Assembly (NCBI GenBank): GCA_004193595.1
Contig: RPGQ01000077.1
Coordinates: 136,091 to 200,090, forward strand
Direction: 5' to 3'
DNA from: Desulfobacteraceae bacterium Eth-SRB2
GTDB taxonomy: Bacteria > Desulfobacterota > Desulfobacteria > Desulfobacterales > UBA11574
Length of the DNA: 64,000 bases
The notes beneath the pieces were generated by a model. That model was not told the origin of the DNA. It worked only from the letters and a program-made list of their open reading frames with translations, and made no database searches. The position numbers were made by a program, and so were the translations under genes. Below are positions 8,414-16,995 of this stretch, one piece after another; the first letter of the stretch is position 1, and the number at the start of each line of letters is the position of its first letter.

Positions 8414-9742
8414 TCAACCCGCCACTTCCCGGACAACGTCGTGAAATATGGAAAGGCATTTGTCGATTTCCGCTTCGGATACCGTAAGGGCGGGACAAAA
8501 ACGGATGCTGTTTTCACCACACCCCAAAAGCAATAATCCTTTCTGAAATGCTTTTTTAATGATATGATTTCGCCACTCTCTGGCCGGTTTTTTGTTCTCA
8601 CGGTCTTTGACAAATTCCACACCCACCATCAATCCCTTTCCCCGAACATCACCCATGCATTCATATGATTGTTGCAGCTCCCGCAGTCCTGTCATCAGAT
8701 ACTTGCCCTGAACCGCTGAATTTTCCATAAGTTCTTGCTCAAGCAGTTCAATCGTCGCCAGAGCCGACTGGCAGGAAACCGGATTGCCGCCGAAGGTGGA
8801 TGCATGGGAACCGGCTTCCCAGTTCATAATTTCTGCTCGTGCGATCAGTGCCCCGAGAGGCATCCCGGAAGCAATTCCTTTGGCCAGGGCGATGATGTCC
8901 GGATCAACTCCGAAATGTTCCATGGCAAACATTTTGCCGGTGCGTCCCATTCCCGACTGGACTTCATCGACCACATAAAGGATGCCATATTTTTTCGCTA
9001 TGTTACTCAGTTTCCTGTGAAATTCCGGAGGCGGAACGATATAGCCGCCTTCACCCTGGATCGGTTCAACGATAATGGCAGCTACCTCTTCCGGTGGTAT
9101 GGTTGTTCGGAAAAGGGTGTCCTCAACCCACTGGACACATCCCAATTCGCATTGGGGATAAGAAAGATTATACGGGCACCGGTAGCAATAGGCATAGGGA
9201 ATATGAGTGATTCCCGGTACCAGGGGGTTATAATGCTTTTTTTGAATGGTTTTGCTTGCCGTCAGGGAAAGTGCACCCATTGTACGGCCGTGGAAAGCCC
9301 CGTAAAAGGCTATGTTCAATTCACGCTGGGTATGCCAGCGGGCCAGCTTGAAGGCAGCTTCGACCGCCTCTGCTCCCGAATTGCCGAAATAAACCTTCTT
9401 GTTGCCTTTTCCCGGTGCCAGAGAAGCCAGCTTTTCCGCCAGAACAATTTGAGATTTATAATAAAAATCGGTCCCCGACATGTGCAGCAATAGATCGGCC
9501 TGTTCTTTGATGGCTTGAACCACTCGGGGATGACAATGCCCCGTGGCACAGACGGCGATACCGGCTGTAAAATCGAGGAATACGTTGCCGTCAACGTCGT
9601 GGACCCATAGCCCCCGACCTTTTTCCACAACAAGCGGATAATACCGTGTGTATGACGGCGAAACGTAAGTGCTGTCCTGCTCTATGAGTTTGCGCGCCTT
9701 AGGTCCGGGAAGGGTCGTCTTGATTACGGGAGATTTCATCAT
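8414..9742 (-). CDS. Class III PLP aminotransferase (ornithine/GABA type)
   Basis: The 442-residue product is a fold-type I, class III transaminase of the acetylornithine/4-aminobutyrate family. Landmarks are TAGIAVCATGHCHPRVV, FGNSGAEAVEAAFKLAR (phosphate binding), FYGAFHGRTMGALSLT, EPIQGEGGY, the cofactor aspartate block VVDEVQSGMGRTG, the Schiff-base lysine in ALAKGIASGMPLGA, and HASTFGGNPVSC. An insertion with four cysteines (CYRCPYNLSYPQCELGC) is typical of the archaeal/deltaproteobacterial branch. Start ATG has AAGGAG five bases upstream. The exact amino donor cannot be read from sequence. It converges with the YcaO gene. Confidence 0.9.
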   Translation of the reverse strand: MMKSPVIKTTLPGPKARKLIEQDSTYVSPSYTRYYPLVVEKGRGLWVHDVDGNVFLDFTAGIAVCATGHCHPRVVQAIKEQADLLLHMSGTDFYYKSQIVLAEKLASLAPGKGNKKVYFGNSGAEAVEAAFKLARWHTQRELNIAFYGAFHGRTMGALSLTASKTIQKKHYNPLVPGITHIPYAYCYRCPYNLSYPQCELGCVQWVEDTLFRTTIPPEEVAAIIVEPIQGEGGYIVPPPEFHRKLSNIAKKYGILYVVDEVQSGMGRTGKMFAMEHFGVDPDIIALAKGIASGMPLGALIARAEIMNWEAGSHASTFGGNPVSCQSALATIELLEQELMENSAVQGKYLMTGLRELQQSYECMGDVRGKGLMVGVEFVKDRENKKPAREWRNHIIKKAFQKGLLLLGCGENSIRFCPALTVSEAEIDKCLSIFHDVVREVAG

Positions 9743-10240
9743 AATTTCTCCTTAATGAAGAGGGAATATAGAAACCTATTCGGGTGAATTCGAAAATTAA
9801 AAAATTGAGTGAAAACTTCCGTTAATTCAGTATATAGAAAAGCAGTTTGCATGTCAAAAATGGGCCAAAACCCTCAGCAATTCTGATTCGAGCATAATTT
9901 TCTTTTCTTGACACATTTATGACGATATCATAAAATAAATTAAATTGATAAAAAACTCTTTGGAGCAAATGCTGAAAATGATTGTGTCAAAGTGCTTTAT
10001 TATTTTGCCGACGACTTTTGGGATTTCAACTCGACGGAGTTTCATTCACCTCTGATAATTCTTTTACCTCTGTTTACGGCTCCATTACAACCTGTTTGGC
10101 GTTAAATTTGTCTAAGAAATTTTTGAATCCTTATTGAATCAATAATCCGAATACCCTGTTGTTAATTACTGCAGATCGAATCATGTGTGTTTTCTCATGA
10201 ATTGTTACCCATCCATAAACCAACCATGAAAGGAGGGAAC
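9743..10240. other. Divergent gap between aminotransferase and kinase-like gene
   Basis: About 500 bases between divergent genes. It is AT-rich and should hold both promoters, but I see no clear consensus pair, hairpin or small gene in it. Confidence 0.4.
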
Positions 10241-10909
10241 ATGAAAACCAAAACACGTTCTATCGAGCAGATTATAGAAGAGCAGGTGAAAAGATGGCAG
10301 ATTATGCGTACGGAAGAAAAAAAAGAGGAAGAACGTATTTCTGTCATAACCTTTTCCAGAGAGCACGGAAGTGGGGGAGACATTTTGGCCGAGCGTCTTG
10401 CCGAAAAACTGGGATACGAATTATTCCACCAGGAAGTCCTTCATAATATGGCCGAAAGTGCCCGTGTAAGTGTTCAATTCGTTGAAACGTTGGACGAAAA
10501 AGGTGTTTCAGTACTTGAAGAGTGGATATCCTCACTTGTAGACAATCGACATCTATGGCCGGATCAATATCTCCAGCATCTCATGAAGATCATCGGCACC
10601 ATCGGCAAACACGGCCAGGCGGTTATCATCGGCAGGGGTTCCAATTTTGTTCTGCCTCCTGACAAAAGACTCAGCATTCGAGTAATAGAGCCCATGGAGG
10701 AAAGAATACAAAATGTATCCAAAAAACTCGGAATTACTGTTGAAGAAGCAAAACAAAAGATCATAAAGACAGAATCGGATCGCAAAGCGTTTATAAGAAA
10801 ATACTTTAATGCCGATATCACGGACATATTTCATTACGATCTTATCATCAATACCGGAAGCCTAAGTTTAGACAAAGCCGTTAATGCCATAACCGGGGCC
10901 CTGAATTAA
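10241..10909 (+). CDS. Cytidylate kinase-like family protein
   Basis: A 222-residue P-loop kinase-fold protein of the cytidylate-kinase-like (AAA_26) family common in Desulfobacterota. It opens with a helical stretch and then ISVITFSREHGSGGDILAERLAEKLGYELFHQEVL. The loop REHGSGG replaces a classical GxxGxGKS/T P loop, as usual in this family. Later QAVIIGRGSNFVLPP and the LID-like RKAFIRKYFNAD are seen. I chose ATG 10241 over the upstream 10187 because AAAGGAGGGAAC directly precedes it. Its substrate is not established for the family, so kinase activity is inferred. Confidence 0.85.
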   Translation: MKTKTRSIEQIIEEQVKRWQIMRTEEKKEEERISVITFSREHGSGGDILAERLAEKLGYELFHQEVLHNMAESARVSVQFVETLDEKGVSVLEEWISSLVDNRHLWPDQYLQHLMKIIGTIGKHGQAVIIGRGSNFVLPPDKRLSIRVIEPMEERIQNVSKKLGITVEEAKQKIIKTESDRKAFIRKYFNADITDIFHYDLIINTGSLSLDKAVNAITGALN

Positions 10910-10934
10910 CTGAACAGGGTTTGACCCGACATAT

Positions 10935-10976
10935 AAAAAATGCTGAGATTTTTTAAAAGGTCTCGGCATTTTTTAT
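10935..10976 (+). terminator. Rho-independent terminator after kinase-like gene
   Basis: AAAAAATGCTGAGA pairs with TCTCGGCATTTTTT, about 12 bases apart, ending in a T run. Adenines on the other side make it likely bidirectional, serving the convergent gene too. Confidence 0.85.
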
Positions 10977-10988
10977 TAGAAATTCAGG

Positions 10989-11756
10989 TCAACCATATTT
11001 TGTATTAAATTTATCAATAATAAATAAAAACTCTTCAGGCAATCTTTTCCTGACATTTGAAATAATCTCACGGGGAATGTCTTGATAGTAAGCCTGGGCG
11101 ATCCCTCCTGCAATACAGGCTATGGTATCGCTGTCTCCACCCAAAGAGATAGCGTTACGGATTGCATCTTCATAATCTTTTGCTTCCAGAAAGGCAATAA
11201 TCGCCTCAGGCACAGAGCCCTGACAGGATATATCAAAGCCATAATCAGGCCTTATTTCGTCCAGGGTTCGGTTGAGATTGTAAGCAAATCGATCGCTTAT
11301 TTCCTGCTGGATGGTTGCTTTACTTTTGCCGGAACGGGCAAGGAGAACCGCCAGTGCTGTGGCCTGGGCGCCTTTTATCCCTTCAGGGTGGTTATGGGTT
11401 ACTTTCGCGCTTTCTCTGGCTTCGTGTAATACATCTTCCATGGAGTTAAAGGCAAAACCAACTGGGCTTACTCTCATAGCAGAACCATTTCCCCAGCTAT
11501 TATAAGGTTTGCTGTCCGCAGCGCAAATCCATCTGAAAAAGGAACCGCCGTAACCGGCGTTAGGGTATTTTTGTCCGAACGTTTTAAGAGAGGTTGCGTA
11601 ATCAACCTTTCTTAAAATTGAGTCGGCAATGGCCACAGTCAAAACGGTATCGTCGGTAAATCTTGAATAGGGACTGAAAAGAGGAAATTGGGTCGACTTC
11701 ACGGCATAGTGCTCAAAAATTGAACCGATAACATCTCCGGCAATCGCGCCGATCAT
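10989..11756 (-). CDS. ADP-ribosylglycohydrolase family protein (DraG type)
   Basis: This family removes ADP-ribose from proteins or small molecules using two metal ions. Signature residues: MIGAIAGDVIGS at the N-terminus, the metal site FTDDTVLT (about 38-45), GGSFFRW, GNGSAMRVSPVG, and the C-terminal metal site LGGDSDTIACIAGGIAQAYY. Length (255 aa) is normal. I moved the start from 11786 to 11756 because GGGAGGTAAAA precedes that ATG. No ADP-ribosyltransferase partner (DraT) lies nearby, so the target is unknown. Confidence 0.92.
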   Translation of the reverse strand: MIGAIAGDVIGSIFEHYAVKSTQFPLFSPYSRFTDDTVLTVAIADSILRKVDYATSLKTFGQKYPNAGYGGSFFRWICAADSKPYNSWGNGSAMRVSPVGFAFNSMEDVLHEARESAKVTHNHPEGIKGAQATALAVLLARSGKSKATIQQEISDRFAYNLNRTLDEIRPDYGFDISCQGSVPEAIIAFLEAKDYEDAIRNAISLGGDSDTIACIAGGIAQAYYQDIPREIISNVRKRLPEEFLFIIDKFNTKYG

Positions 11757-11846
11757 TTTTACCTCCCATGATGAACCCGATGGCACAAATTGGCTGTCAT
11801 TAAAATACTTGCGATTTCGACAAATTGTAGAAATCTCCGGATGTGA

Positions 11847-12206
11847 TTATTGGGTTACCAGACGATCCAGGATCAGCCCGTGAAAACTACCCTTGTCCGG
11901 CGAAGCAAAAAGCCATCCCAAATGTGTAAGGCACTGGATGCAAACGGCAATTCTCCAGCTAAAACCCGGAAACCAGCTAAAATCCGTTGAGGCCGGGCCC
12001 GCATGGCCGCATGCCTTAGCGGTTCTAAAACACCCAATTTCAAAAACTATTCCATGAGGGTTGGCAAAAGTGTGCCGGTGAGATCCCTGGACTTCTATGC
12101 GCTCGGCCGGACTCGTTATCCTGTTGCGGCATTGGCGGCAAAATATGTATTCCTCCCGGTCCGATTCTTTATCTTGGGTTTCATCCTCAACAAAGCTGTT
12201 AAGCAT
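11847..12206 (-). CDS. CULT-domain (cereblon-like) protein
   Basis: The ORF-track frame (11847-12446) runs into a repeat; the protein-like part begins near Met 81, so I start at 12206 (119 aa). It shows the full CULT fold signature: CRQCRNRITSPAERIEVQG, HTFANPHGIVFEIGCF, the tryptophan-cage segment DFSWFPGFSWRIAVC, CIQCLTHLGWLF and SFHGLILDRLV. The CxxC pairs bind zinc, and the three tryptophans form the pocket that in eukaryotic cereblon binds thalidomide and cyclic-imide degrons. Bacterial homologues are known as small single-domain proteins. Cellular ligand and role here are unknown. It lies downstream of the ADP-ribosylglycohydrolase on the same strand order but separated by a repeat-rich gap. 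Confidence 0.85.
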   Translation of the reverse strand: MLNSFVEDETQDKESDREEYIFCRQCRNRITSPAERIEVQGSHRHTFANPHGIVFEIGCFRTAKACGHAGPASTDFSWFPGFSWRIAVCIQCLTHLGWLFASPDKGSFHGLILDRLVTQ

Positions 12207-12261
12207 TTCATCGCTCTGTTTTTCAGGCGGCACCCGAAAAAGATGGGGAGAACCGAACTTA

Positions 12262-12490
12262 GGGGCTCCGCCCCAATTGGAATAGTGGAATGATGGAGTA
12301 ATGGAATGATGGGTGAGCTTGTCCTGAACGAAGTTGAAGGAAAGAAGTTTTTTACAATTAAAATGGTTTATTTCCGCTCTTATTTCCAGTATTCCAACAT
12401 TCCAACATTCCAACATTCCATCCTGATTATATAAACAGGTTCCCATTAAATAACATTTAATTTTGAAAAGTTGTAGAATTTCCGAGACGC
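12262..12490. repeat. Dispersed repeat (GGGGCTYCGCCCC ... TATAAACAGG ... TTTCCGAGAC)
   Basis: The ordered blocks GGGGCTCCGCCCCAATTGG, GGAATGATGG, ATAAACAGGTTCCCATTAA and GTAGAATTTCCGAGAC recur in a shorter copy at 13123-13220. Its second half recurs at 19573-19620. Confidence 0.7.
12391..12420. repeat. Tandem repeat (ATTCCAACA)x3
   Basis: Three copies of a 9-mer inside the dispersed repeat. A variable-number repeat, not CRISPR. Confidence 0.75.
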
Positions 12491-12830
12491 TAAATTGACC
12501 GGTATCATTTTCTGCTTTCTTTCTGATTAGGCAAATAGAGGCGTCAGGGATTTTCCTCTTTAATTTAGGTTACCTTATTTCCGGATAGATTTCAACATGG
12601 GGTAATCTTTTTTGAACGGTCATCATACCCGGCTTGTTTTTAAAGAGTTTTTCTTTGTAAATTTCAAATTAAACAGCAATGAAAAACGCCCTTGAATATC
12701 TTACAATATTATAGTATATTTTATAATTTGTGTAACCACAAGATTATGATAGCGTAGAGTTTGTCGTTAGAGCTTAAGACGTTTTCAAGATTGTTTTTCC
12801 GGGTTTTAGAATACAGAGGCAATTTGAAAT

Positions 12831-13028
12831 ATGAACACACCGACAATAGTAGTTGCGGTATTGACACTCTGGCTGGTGACGGGGTTGGGTTTTTTGGCTG
12901 AGTATGTCAACGCACGTAAAAGTGGGAAGACCTCATATGAAGCTTGGACTTCATATGAAGGATTGTTGTTCATTTTGAGTGTTGTTGTACCTTTGATAAT
13001 CTTAATTCATAAATCTTTGCCTGGATGA
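12831..13028 (+). CDS. Small membrane protein, two predicted TM segments
   Basis: The 65-residue product has two hydrophobic helices (IVVAVLTLWLVTGLGFLAEYV and LLFILSVVVPLIILIH) joined by a short polar loop with a duplicated TSYE (KTSYEAWTSYEG), reflecting a direct repeat of TTCATATGAAG in the DNA. The ribosome site is poor (AATTTGAAAT). It stands alone between repeat copies. No function recognisable. Confidence 0.5.
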   Translation: MNTPTIVVAVLTLWLVTGLGFLAEYVNARKSGKTSYEAWTSYEGLLFILSVVVPLIILIHKSLPG

Positions 13029-13122
13029 TCGTCCAACAGAATTCTTATCAATATCCTAATCTAAACAAACCGGAACCAAAAAATATTTGCCACAAAGGCA
13101 CAAAAACACAAAGGATGAACTC

Positions 13123-13220
13123 AGGGGCTTCGCCCCAATTGGAATGATGGAATGATGGTATAAACAGGCTCCATTAAAAAATCTGTAATTTCATAAAATT
13201 GTATAATTTCCGAGACACAA
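13123..13220. repeat. Second copy of the GGGGCTTCGCCCC dispersed repeat
   Basis: Same ordered blocks as 12262-12490 but without the middle third: GGGGCTTCGCCCCAATTGG, GGAATGATGG, TATAAACAGG, ATAATTTCCGAGAC. Confidence 0.7.
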
Positions 13221-13306
13221 ATTTATTAATATTTCTTCGTGCCTTTGTGTCTTAGTGGCAATAAAAAAGTTTTGCCACAAAATGCACAAAATTTACAATT
13301 AAGACA

Positions 13307-14593
13307 CTATTCTATCCCGGAATCAGGTAAGTTTAGGATCTGCGTGGTTTCTTCTGAAGGCAGCTCCTCCACAGCGCGCAGTTTCCGTTTCATTGCTCGA
13401 GTTCGTACTCCGGTCTGTTCTATGGTATTAGAGGCCGTATTTAACTGCCTTTTTACCGTTGTTAGAACATGGCCGAATTTCCCAAATTCCGTCTTGACTG
13501 CGGCAAGGACTTTCCAAACCTCACTCGATCGCTTCTCAATGGCCAATGTACGAAAGCCTATGCGCAAACTGCTCAGGATTGCCGAAAGCGTGGTTGGCCC
13601 GGCAACAACAATACGGTAATCCTGCTGAATCTTTTCGACCTGGCCCGGTTGGCGCAGGACTTCCGCGTAGAGTCCCTCCGTGGGGAGAAACATAATCGCA
13701 AAGTCTGTGGTGGCCGGAGGATTGAGATACTTATCCCGGATTTCTTTTGCAGAGCTGTGAACCGAGCGAAGGAGTGCCCCAGTCGCTTTTTGCACAGCAT
13801 CCCCGTCAGCAGTATCGGCGGCCTCCACAAGCCTGAGATAGTCCTCCTGAGGAAACTTTGAGTCGATGGGCATCCAGACGCAAGATTCCGGATCGTCGTC
13901 TTGACCGGGAAGCCGAATGGCGTACTCAACGCTTTCCTGAGAATCACTCCGGGTACGAACGTTTTTGTCGTATTGATCCGGGGTTAAAATCTGCTCTAAA
14001 AGTGCCCCCAGTTGGACTTCCCCCCAGGTCCCCCGCGCTTTAACGTTGGTGAGTACCTTTTTAAGGTCACCGACCCCTGTTGCCAGACTCTGCATCTCTC
14101 CAAGGCCGTGCTGGACAGCCTCAAGGCGATCGCTGACAAGTTTGAAAGATTGGCCGAGCCGTTTTTCAAGCGTACTTTGAAGTTTCTCGTCGACCGTCTC
14201 ACGCATCTGATCGAGTTTTTTCTCATTACTCTCCTGAAGATGCTTCAATTGTGTGTCAATTGTGCTTCGCAGTTTTTCGATTTCCCCTCGGTTCGATTCC
14301 GTCAGCTCCTGGATTCGCCTGGCAATTGATTCGAGTTGATGGTTTTGTGATTTACCCATTTCAGCAATAGTCCTGACCATTGTGTCCATGGACAGCTTTT
14401 GACCCGCAGAGACTTCTTCTCTAAAATTTTTCGCGGCCCCTGCTGATTCTTCTCGACCCAAACGCAGTTCCTCGCGGACCGCCTGTTCGACTCCTGTGCT
14501 TTTATTTGCTTTTAATTTTATCAAAACAAAGATCAACACCAACGCACTGATTGCCAGCAAAATGAAACGAGCCAATATAAGTAAATCAGTCAC
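13307..14593 (-). CDS. rmuC: DNA recombination protein RmuC
   Basis: RmuC is a membrane-anchored nuclease-like protein that limits recombination between inverted or short repeats. The product has an N-terminal TM helix (LLILARFILLAISALVLIFVLI) and a long coiled coil (about 45-170). The RmuC core follows: KARGTWGEVQLGALLEQILTP, WMPIDSKFPQEDY, KEIRDKYL, TTDFAIMFLPTEGLY and VVAGPTTLSAILSSLRIGF. I prefer a GTG start at 14593 because CGGAGG lies nine bases upstream; the ATG at 14617 falls inside an adjacent repeat. A role against repeat-mediated rearrangement is notable in this repeat-rich window, but that link is only inference. Confidence 0.93.
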   Translation of the reverse strand: MTDLLILARFILLAISALVLIFVLIKLKANKSTGVEQAVREELRLGREESAGAAKNFREEVSAGQKLSMDTMVRTIAEMGKSQNHQLESIARRIQELTESNRGEIEKLRSTIDTQLKHLQESNEKKLDQMRETVDEKLQSTLEKRLGQSFKLVSDRLEAVQHGLGEMQSLATGVGDLKKVLTNVKARGTWGEVQLGALLEQILTPDQYDKNVRTRSDSQESVEYAIRLPGQDDDPESCVWMPIDSKFPQEDYLRLVEAADTADGDAVQKATGALLRSVHSSAKEIRDKYLNPPATTDFAIMFLPTEGLYAEVLRQPGQVEKIQQDYRIVVAGPTTLSAILSSLRIGFRTLAIEKRSSEVWKVLAAVKTEFGKFGHVLTTVKRQLNTASNTIEQTGVRTRAMKRKLRAVEELPSEETTQILNLPDSGIE

Positions 14594-14610
14594 AATATAA
14601 AACCTCCGTG

Positions 14611-14681
14611 GTAACATCTCAATAAATTATGGATTCGGTTCAATATGATCATTTAATACACCAAAACTATTGAGAAGTTAC
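14611..14681. repeat. MITE-like palindrome, GTAACWTCTCAATAA family, copy 1
   Basis: Ends GTAACATCTCAATAA and ATTGAGAAGTTAC are inverted repeats; inside are AATTATGG and CATTTAATACACCA. Four further copies follow at 16886, 18380, 19626 and 23906. It touches the 5' end of rmuC. Confidence 0.85.
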
Positions 14682-14776
14682 CCTTTTTCTTGTTATCTTA
14701 TTGCTGTCTTTTTAATTTTTTGTTATTAAATAATTTTACATCTATAAAATGAGACTCAATGATACCGGAGGAGTAC

Positions 14777-15508
14777 ATGTCTGAACAAGATAAAAATGAA
14801 TCTATCGGCGTAGCCACTCTTTTTGATAATATTGAATTAAAACGATTTGTAAAATTCTATATAGGCTTGATTTTTTTTCTTGAAATCACAATTTTTTTTC
14901 TTTGCTTTCTTTTGCAACTTAAACCGATTAATATTCCTTTTCCATGGAAATATTATTTTCTCGCATCTTTCTTAATACCCATTGCCATAACATTTCTTTT
15001 GGGTGTTTTTGTAACTGCCTTTAATCTATTTATCTTCGGTAACCCTAATCCCCAAACCGATCGTATCATATTAAACGAAGACGGTTCTGAGAAAAACAAA
15101 TATTTGAACAACTTTAACCTGTTTATAAGTTGCATCCGTCAGGCGCCCTTTCTTTTGGGCCTGCTGTTACTGTGCATTGGTACAATTATTTTTTCTAAAT
15201 TGGACACGTTTATCGTATTATCAAGAGAAATAGGGGGAAAAGCCATTCAGTATGGTTTTATTGTTTTGGGGGTGGTTTTGGCCGTTGCTATCGTTTTCGG
15301 ATTTGTTTGGCTCTTCATAAAATATAAATTGGAAAAAATGAAATGCCGGTATGAATACAAACGGGATGTAATGACGAAGTTGGGACTTCTCGTTATCGAC
15401 GACAAAACACTTATTAACCATGAGGGACAGGTTATTACCCAGGATGAAGCAAAAAAAAGAATTCTCGAAAAAAGTCCCATATTAATATCACGGCCCAAAA
15501 AGCAGTAA
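14777..15508 (+). CDS. Integral membrane protein of unknown function
   Basis: The 243-residue product (start 14777 chosen for CCGGAGGAGTAC just upstream, not 14759) shows about four hydrophobic segments: FYIGLIFFLEITIFFLCFLL, YYFLASFLIPIAITFLLGVFV, LLGLLLLCIGTIIF and YGFIVLGVVLAVAIVFGFVWLF. These are followed by a charged cytosolic tail with DEAKKRILEKSPILI. No family is recognised. It stands alone between repeat elements. Confidence 0.65.
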   Translation: MSEQDKNESIGVATLFDNIELKRFVKFYIGLIFFLEITIFFLCFLLQLKPINIPFPWKYYFLASFLIPIAITFLLGVFVTAFNLFIFGNPNPQTDRIILNEDGSEKNKYLNNFNLFISCIRQAPFLLGLLLLCIGTIIFSKLDTFIVLSREIGGKAIQYGFIVLGVVLAVAIVFGFVWLFIKYKLEKMKCRYEYKRDVMTKLGLLVIDDKTLINHEGQVITQDEAKKRILEKSPILISRPKKQ

Positions 15509-15525
15509 CCCTATTTCTTGATGAA

Positions 15526-15690
15526 CTCGTAAAAAGTCCGATTTAGACGGTTTCGAAAAAAGTTCAAACTCCCCCGCCAAACATAGGCGGGATAAAAAGG
15601 CGTCGCAAATTTTGTAATCATGAGGCGTACTTATCGTACGTTGAATGATTGCGAAATGCAGCACAACGCAGAAGTTGGACTTTTTACGAG
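15526..15690. repeat. MITE-like element, TCGTAAAAAGTC family, copy 1
   Basis: Terminal inverted repeats CTCGTAAAAAGTCC and GGACTTTTTACGAG bound about 165 bases. Internal blocks GATAAAAAGGCGTCGCAAA and GCAACGCAGAAGTTGG-like are shared with the second copy at 37533-37718. Confidence 0.85.
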
Positions 15691-15751
15691 ACCGTCATTT
15701 CTTAATTGAGGGTTTTTTCTTAGGAGTCACTCAAAAATAATTTCACATGAC

Positions 15752-16882
15752 ATGAAACGTAATAATTTAAACAAGTCCGTTCTTTTGCTCCTGCTTTTCT
15801 TTATATCTGCACTTTTTCTTTCCATGATCCGCCATTTTTTAATGGCGATTCTTCTGGCCGGTATTTTTTCAGCCTTAGCACATCCTTTATATTGCTGGTT
15901 TGAGAGGCGTTTTAAAGAACGGAAAAATCTTGCCTCTCTGGTTACGCTGCTTTTAATCCTTTTGCTCGTTTTATTGCCCTTGATCGCTTTACTATGCATT
16001 GTCGTGGCCCAGGCCATCAAGGTGGGCCAGTCCATAACACCGTGGGTTCAGAAGCAGATATCTGAACCAGCAACATTTTCCAACCTATTGGAATCAATCC
16101 CCTTTTATGATCAGATCAAACCCTACCATAGCCTAATATTACGCAAGGCCGGTGAGATGGTAAGCCTATTGAGCGGTTTTTTGATCAATCACCTTCAATC
16201 TCTGACTAAAGTAACCGTTAATTTCTTGTTTATGCTTTTTGTCCTTTTTTACTCAATGTTCTTTTTTTTAAAAGACGGTCAAAGGCTGCTGCACAAAATC
16301 CTCTATTATCTACCGCTCGAAGATCGTGAAGAGCAGCGGATCCTGGATAAATTTACCTCCGTAACCCGCGCCACCTTAAAAGGTACCGCAGTTATCGGTA
16401 TTTTACAGGGCGGTGTTGCCGGAGCCGCCTTTGCTGTTTTAGGTATTCCAAGTGCCGTTTTCTGGAGTGCCATCATGACCGTACTGTCCATTATTCCAGG
16501 CATTGGAACGATGCTGGTTTGGGGGCCTGCAGCAATTATTCTGGCAGCAGCCGGTAATTATTATAAAGCGGCCGGTTTAGCAATCTTTTGCGGTTTGGTG
16601 GTTGGAAGCATCGATAATTTTTTGCGTCCCCGTCTGGTGGGCAAAGACACGAAGATGCACGAACTCTTGATTTTTTTTGGTACACTGGGCGGAATTGCCT
16701 TTTTCGGCGTGATAGGCTTTATCATTGGCCCGATTATTGCTGCGCTTTTTGTGACCATCTGGGATATTTACGGTCTTGTCTTTTGTGATGTCCTGCCGGA
16801 AGTGGGCTCTTTGAATAGCGACGTTCCGTCTAATGATGGTGAATCAGATGCCTTAGAAATTAATGATGGAAAAGAAAACTAA
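15752..16882 (+). CDS. AI-2E family transporter (UPF0118/PerM type)
   Basis: A 376-residue polytopic membrane protein with about seven to eight TM helices. Family features are the N-terminal hairpin (FLMAILLAGIFSALAHPLYCWFERRF), FYSMFFFLKDGQRLLHKI, GVAGAAFAVLGIPSAVFWSAIMTVLSIIPGIGTMLVWGPAAIIL, and DNFLRPRLVGKDTKMHELLIFFGTLGGI. Members export autoinducer-2 or exchange ions; the name does not prove an AI-2 substrate. Ribosome site weak. The acidic tail ends in a repeat copy at 16886. Confidence 0.92.
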   Translation: MKRNNLNKSVLLLLLFFISALFLSMIRHFLMAILLAGIFSALAHPLYCWFERRFKERKNLASLVTLLLILLLVLLPLIALLCIVVAQAIKVGQSITPWVQKQISEPATFSNLLESIPFYDQIKPYHSLILRKAGEMVSLLSGFLINHLQSLTKVTVNFLFMLFVLFYSMFFFLKDGQRLLHKILYYLPLEDREEQRILDKFTSVTRATLKGTAVIGILQGGVAGAAFAVLGIPSAVFWSAIMTVLSIIPGIGTMLVWGPAAIILAAAGNYYKAAGLAIFCGLVVGSIDNFLRPRLVGKDTKMHELLIFFGTLGGIAFFGVIGFIIGPIIAALFVTIWDIYGLVFCDVLPEVGSLNSDVPSNDGESDALEINDGKEN

Positions 16883-16885
16883 ATG

Positions 16886-16957
16886 GTAACATGGCAATAA
16901 ATTATGGATTCGGTTCAATATGATCATTTAATACACCAAAACTTATTGAGAAGTTAC
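16886..16957. repeat. GTAAC palindromic repeat, copy 2
   Basis: Almost identical to copy 1 (shared ATTATGGATTCGGTTC and ATGATCATTTAATACACC) with ends GTAACATGGCAATAA / TTATTGAGAAGTTAC. It begins four bases after the AI-2E family gene. Confidence 0.85.
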
Positions 16958-16995
16958 ACTAAATGAACTTAGGTTGTCGATAATGAAGGTGCTTT

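Larger units (their letters stand above)
12207..12830. other. Repeat-rich gap upstream of the CULT gene
   Basis: Contains the GGGGCTCCGCCCC-type repeat, an ATTCCAACA tandem repeat, and AT-rich sequence. No gene is supported apart from the neighbours. Confidence 0.5.

Noticed and set aside
8735-9493. 252-aa plus-strand ORF
   Set aside because: Antisense shadow of the aminotransferase; no family features and no ribosome site.
12391-12420. ATTCCAACA x3 and CTGACAC x3 as CRISPR
   Set aside because: Units of 7-9 bases with no spacers; simple tandem repeats. No cas genes in the window.
13239-14329. Plus-strand ORFs 13239-13619, 13469-13861, 14012-14329
   Set aside because: Antisense shadows of rmuC.
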